Source of the DNA: Leishmania martiniquensis
Lineage: Eukaryota > Euglenozoa > Kinetoplastea > Trypanosomatida > Trypanosomatidae
Direction of reading: 5' to 3'
NCBI RefSeq assembly: GCF_017916325.1
Contig: NC_090162.1
Location: 797,501-861,500 of the forward strand
DNA length: 64,000 nucleotides
Shown: positions 61,635 through 64,000 of the stretch, one piece after another
Layout of the letters: the number at the start of each line of letters is the position of its first letter
Numbering within the stretch: position 1 is the first letter of the stretch
Made by a program: the position numbers and the translations under genes
The notes under the pieces: generated by a model
Database searches by the model: none
Told to the model about the DNA's origin: nothing
What the model saw: only the letters and a program-made list of their open reading frames with translations

Positions 61635-64000
61635 TTACAGCGTTAGGCGACGGCGGCGGTCGAAGAGGACATCGGCCAGCATCGACACTGGATCATTTGG
61701 TCGCAGGCGCACCACGTCCGTCATGGCAGGCGTCAGATTGGGCAGCACGTACTCCATCAAGTACGTCTCCACCGGAAGATGCAGCATCTCCGCTGTTTCC
61801 GGCCTACCCTCCAAAATCTGAAGGCGGCGCAGCGAGGCCAACTCATACAGGATCTGGGACGACTCAGCCTGAGAAGCAGCGGCGAGCCTCACCTCCCCAT
61901 CCACCGCAGCAGCAGGAGCAGCGTCTAACGTTCTGGCAGTGACCTCTGTCGAAGAAGCGTCGGCTGATGTCTCAGATAACGCTACGAAATCCACTTGACG
62001 TGCAAGTGCGGCGGCCGCCACCGTGACGTCCAGCGCGAGCGGCGAGTCCGTCCCTGAGCTTCCGTCCACGCAATCTGTGGCAGCGGGTACCTCTGACGGC
62101 GCAGCCGCAGCAGCCGCGATTGTGGACTCTCGGTGCGCGGGTGCAATACGTGCGCACAGCTCCTGCGCAAGAGCCGCAAGAGCTGCGACCGGCGGCGGTG
62201 CGCAGCGAGACGCGGAGTGAGTGTCACGATGGAAAAGGGCGTGAGCTGAAGGAGGAGCCTGGCGGACCAGTGAGGAGTGCAGAGCCACAGCGCCCGTCCA
62301 GCGGTGCGGTGCAAGTCGCATCAGCGCCACCGGCAGCTGTGCATCCAATAATGCCGATCCGCATTCATCGGCGCCTGTTTGGTTCGGTGTGGTGCGTGGT
62401 GCCACGCCAAACGCCGCGGATCTTGCGCTATCTCGCACCCTCCGTTCGCGCGCTGCGTACCAGCATTTTTTCACATCCTCCGTCTTGAGCACCGGCGCCG
62501 AAACGAAGTGCACCTCTGCGATGCGGGTCGTAGGCGGCGCTTCCATGGTAGTCACGGTGACGCTGGTGCCGTCGGGCGCCGCCTCCCGACTTGCCTGGGC
62601 AACGCCACCCGCGGCCCCACCATCAGTGGCATCATCATCAATACGCTGGGGAACAATAACTGGCGCCCGACGAACACCCAGCGCGGGCGTTGTCGTGATG
62701 GCGCTGAGCCAAGCCAGCAGGGACTGCGTCGGGGGTGCAGTGGTGGCGTGGTGATTCATATACCACTCCAGCTGCTCAGCGTATGGGATGAGGTGCAACG
62801 AGGCGCGAAGCGCGTCAAGCGTCTCATCGGCCGACCCTATCGCCGCAGCACCCTGTGCAGAGGGTGCCGCACTACACGAAGGAGTGGATGGCGGCTGTTG
62901 CTCGGCAGCGGCATCCAGCTTTGCCTGCAGGGCATCCATAGTGGCGCGCAAAGCAGCCGGGTCGGCCTGAAGCAACACGACATGGTCTACGAAGAGGAAC
63001 TCGTCCACGGGCGCCATCACAGTCTCCGCGTCGCCGACGGTGGCCGTCTCCTCCATCGAGTCACCCACACGTTCGACCTCACCCACCAAGTTGTCGCCGC
63101 ACGCCGGGCCGCGGCTACGGCGATGAGCCTGCTCCAGCGCGAGCAGCTCCTCCTCACTCATGTCTGCGATGTCAGGCAAAGGAAAGTCTGCATCGACGGG
63201 AGCAAGCGGCTCATCGCCCTCATCGTCCCCATCACCGTCGTACTCAGCAGCGCGGTCGTTAGTGCGCATCAGCAGCGGAGCAAGAGCGCGCCGGCGGCGC
63301 AGCGCTCCGTCCTCGAGCTCAGCATCATTCGCACGAAAGCACAAGACGGCCTGTGCCAGTGTCTGTGGGAAATCGCTGAGGAGATAGCCTTGGCAGCGGC
63401 AATCCGCCTGCCGCAGGCGCCATCGGCACATGAAAGCGAGCGCGCAGTCGAGGTACTCAGAGCCGTCATCGGCTGGGTCCATCTCGAGAAGCGGGCTCGC
63501 ATCGCTGATGAGGCCGGGAGCTTCATAATCGGCATCCTCGTCCTCCTCCTCCTCCCTGGCGTCACCGAAAGGCAGCGATGGCGGCACGTGGGGCGCATCA
63601 TCACTCAGCGCCTCCCCATCCTCTTCTTCATCGCCCTCTTCGCTCCCGTCGCTGCTGTTGCGGCGGTCAGCCTCTCCATCGTACCTGTCATCGTCGTCGC
63701 CGTCCTCGGTTGCTGCTGGTGTGCGAGGCGGACGGGGTAGTCGCCCCTCCGCTGAGACCTTTAGCGCCAGCACCTTCAAGCCAAGAAGGTACTCCTGACG
63801 GAGCGCCGCAATGCAGCGGAGCTCCTGCCGGTCCACGTCGCGTGCAAAGGCGCGGCCGCGTCTGCGGGCAGCGAAGCGCGGAAGGGCTGTGTCGTCTGCG
63901 GCGGCGGAAGGGGACAGAGGAGGCAGCAGCTCACGGTCCTCCTGCATTTCGGCTTGCGCTTCCGCATCCTGCGCTTCGAGCTCGTCAAGCCAGTTGCCTC
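61635..64000 (-). CDS. 5'-truncated acidic protein with C-terminal Dpy-30-like motif
   Basis: The frame ends at a TAA at 61635 and is still open at the right edge: the codons above the Met at 63947 read GNWLDELEAQDAEAQAE, so the gene starts outside the window. The visible 787 residues have a strongly acidic stretch (Asp/Glu runs, e.g. EEDEDADYEAPG), Ala-rich linkers, and a 40-residue end (VETYLMEYVLPNLTPAMTDV, then RLRPNDPVSMLADVLFDR) that follows the Dpy-30 pattern YL-V-P-L-A-RP-P-LA-L. Dpy-30/RIIa-like helices dimerise and dock proteins in radial spokes, dynein-regulatory and histone-methyltransferase complexes (known). A flagellar or chromatin role is inference. The rest was not recognised. 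Confidence 0.82.
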   Translation of the reverse strand, partial: GNWLDELEAQDAEAQAEMQEDRELLPPLSPSAAADDTALPRFAARRRGRAFARDVDRQELRCIAALRQEYLLGLKVLALKVSAEGRLPRPPRTPAATEDGDDDDRYDGEADRRNSSDGSEEGDEEEDGEALSDDAPHVPPSLPFGDAREEEEDEDADYEAPGLISDASPLLEMDPADDGSEYLDCALAFMCRWRLRQADCRCQGYLLSDFPQTLAQAVLCFRANDAELEDGALRRRRALAPLLMRTNDRAAEYDGDGDDEGDEPLAPVDADFPLPDIADMSEEELLALEQAHRRSRGPACGDNLVGEVERVGDSMEETATVGDAETVMAPVDEFLFVDHVVLLQADPAALRATMDALQAKLDAAAEQQPPSTPSCSAAPSAQGAAAIGSADETLDALRASLHLIPYAEQLEWYMNHHATTAPPTQSLLAWLSAITTTPALGVRRAPVIVPQRIDDDATDGGAAGGVAQASREAAPDGTSVTVTTMEAPPTTRIAEVHFVSAPVLKTEDVKKCWYAARERRVRDSARSAAFGVAPRTTPNQTGADECGSALLDAQLPVALMRLAPHRWTGAVALHSSLVRQAPPSAHALFHRDTHSASRCAPPPVAALAALAQELCARIAPAHRESTIAAAAAAPSEVPAATDCVDGSSGTDSPLALDVTVAAAALARQVDFVALSETSADASSTEVTARTLDAAPAAAVDGEVRLAAASQAESSQILYELASLRRLQILEGRPETAEMLHLPVETYLMEYVLPNLTPAMTDVVRLRPNDPVSMLADVLFDRRRRLTL

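Noticed and set aside
1..64000. Strand-switch region, tRNA or rRNA genes, CRISPR arrays
   Set aside because: All supported genes are on the minus strand; no cloverleaf with A/B boxes, rRNA core or regularly spaced repeat array was noticed by eye. A covariance-model scan would be the decisive test for small RNAs.

Overview
This window looks like nuclear DNA of a trypanosomatid, most probably Leishmania or a close relative. The grounds are: every credible gene lies on the minus strand with no intron; genes are spaced by 0.7-5 kb of GC-rich flank full of (TG)n, (TA)n and purine/pyrimidine tracts; nearly every start codon has a long minus-strand polypyrimidine tract and an AG upstream (a spliced-leader acceptor); and two gene types are lineage-specific (trypanothione synthetase, paraflagellar rod component). 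From memory, trypanothione synthetase, MRE11 and CRK9 sit in this order on Leishmania chromosome 27. The species was not determined.

Transcription runs from high to low coordinates. In that order the window holds: a 5'-truncated protein with a C-terminal Dpy-30-like motif (61635-64000); a CDK with kinase-domain insertions, probably CRK9 (57970-60852); a small basic helical protein (55949-56728); a four-span membrane protein (54056-55123); an unusually long 5-kb non-coding stretch with a GC-rich, retroposon-like block; a large polytopic membrane protein (45148-49020); a quadruple Cx9C protein of the intermembrane-space type (43660-44082); a TVP23-family Golgi protein (41905-42633); a large probably mitochondrial protein (36444-40259); MRE11 (32304-34946); another probably mitochondrial protein (29507-31531); trypanothione synthetase (26825-28783); a low-complexity protein (22026-24752); a paraflagellar rod protein with an SH3 domain (18684-21023); an N-myristoylation-type dual-specificity phosphatase with a gelsolin-like tail (11028-16190); a YchF/OLA1 NTPase (8679-9788); and a 2,425-residue coiled-coil protein with a 294-residue tandem repeat (62-7339).

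The genes do not form one pathway. They are a stretch of a polycistronic unit whose members share transcription and are separated by trans-splicing and polyadenylation, so control should be mainly post-transcriptional through the UTRs. Themes that recur are mitochondrion (YchF, the 29507 and 36444 genes, the Cx9C protein), flagellum/cytoskeleton (PFR protein, Dpy-30 protein, coiled-coil protein), redox (TRYS), genome repair (MRE11) and RNA processing (CRK9). I found no strand switch, tRNA, rRNA, CRISPR array or intact transposon. No clear new multi-gene system was seen. The strongest unusual points are the near-perfect 882-bp coding repeat, the Asn in the MRE11 metal-binding motif, the quadruple Cx9C protein, the phosphatase-gelsolin fusion and the 5-kb gene-free region.
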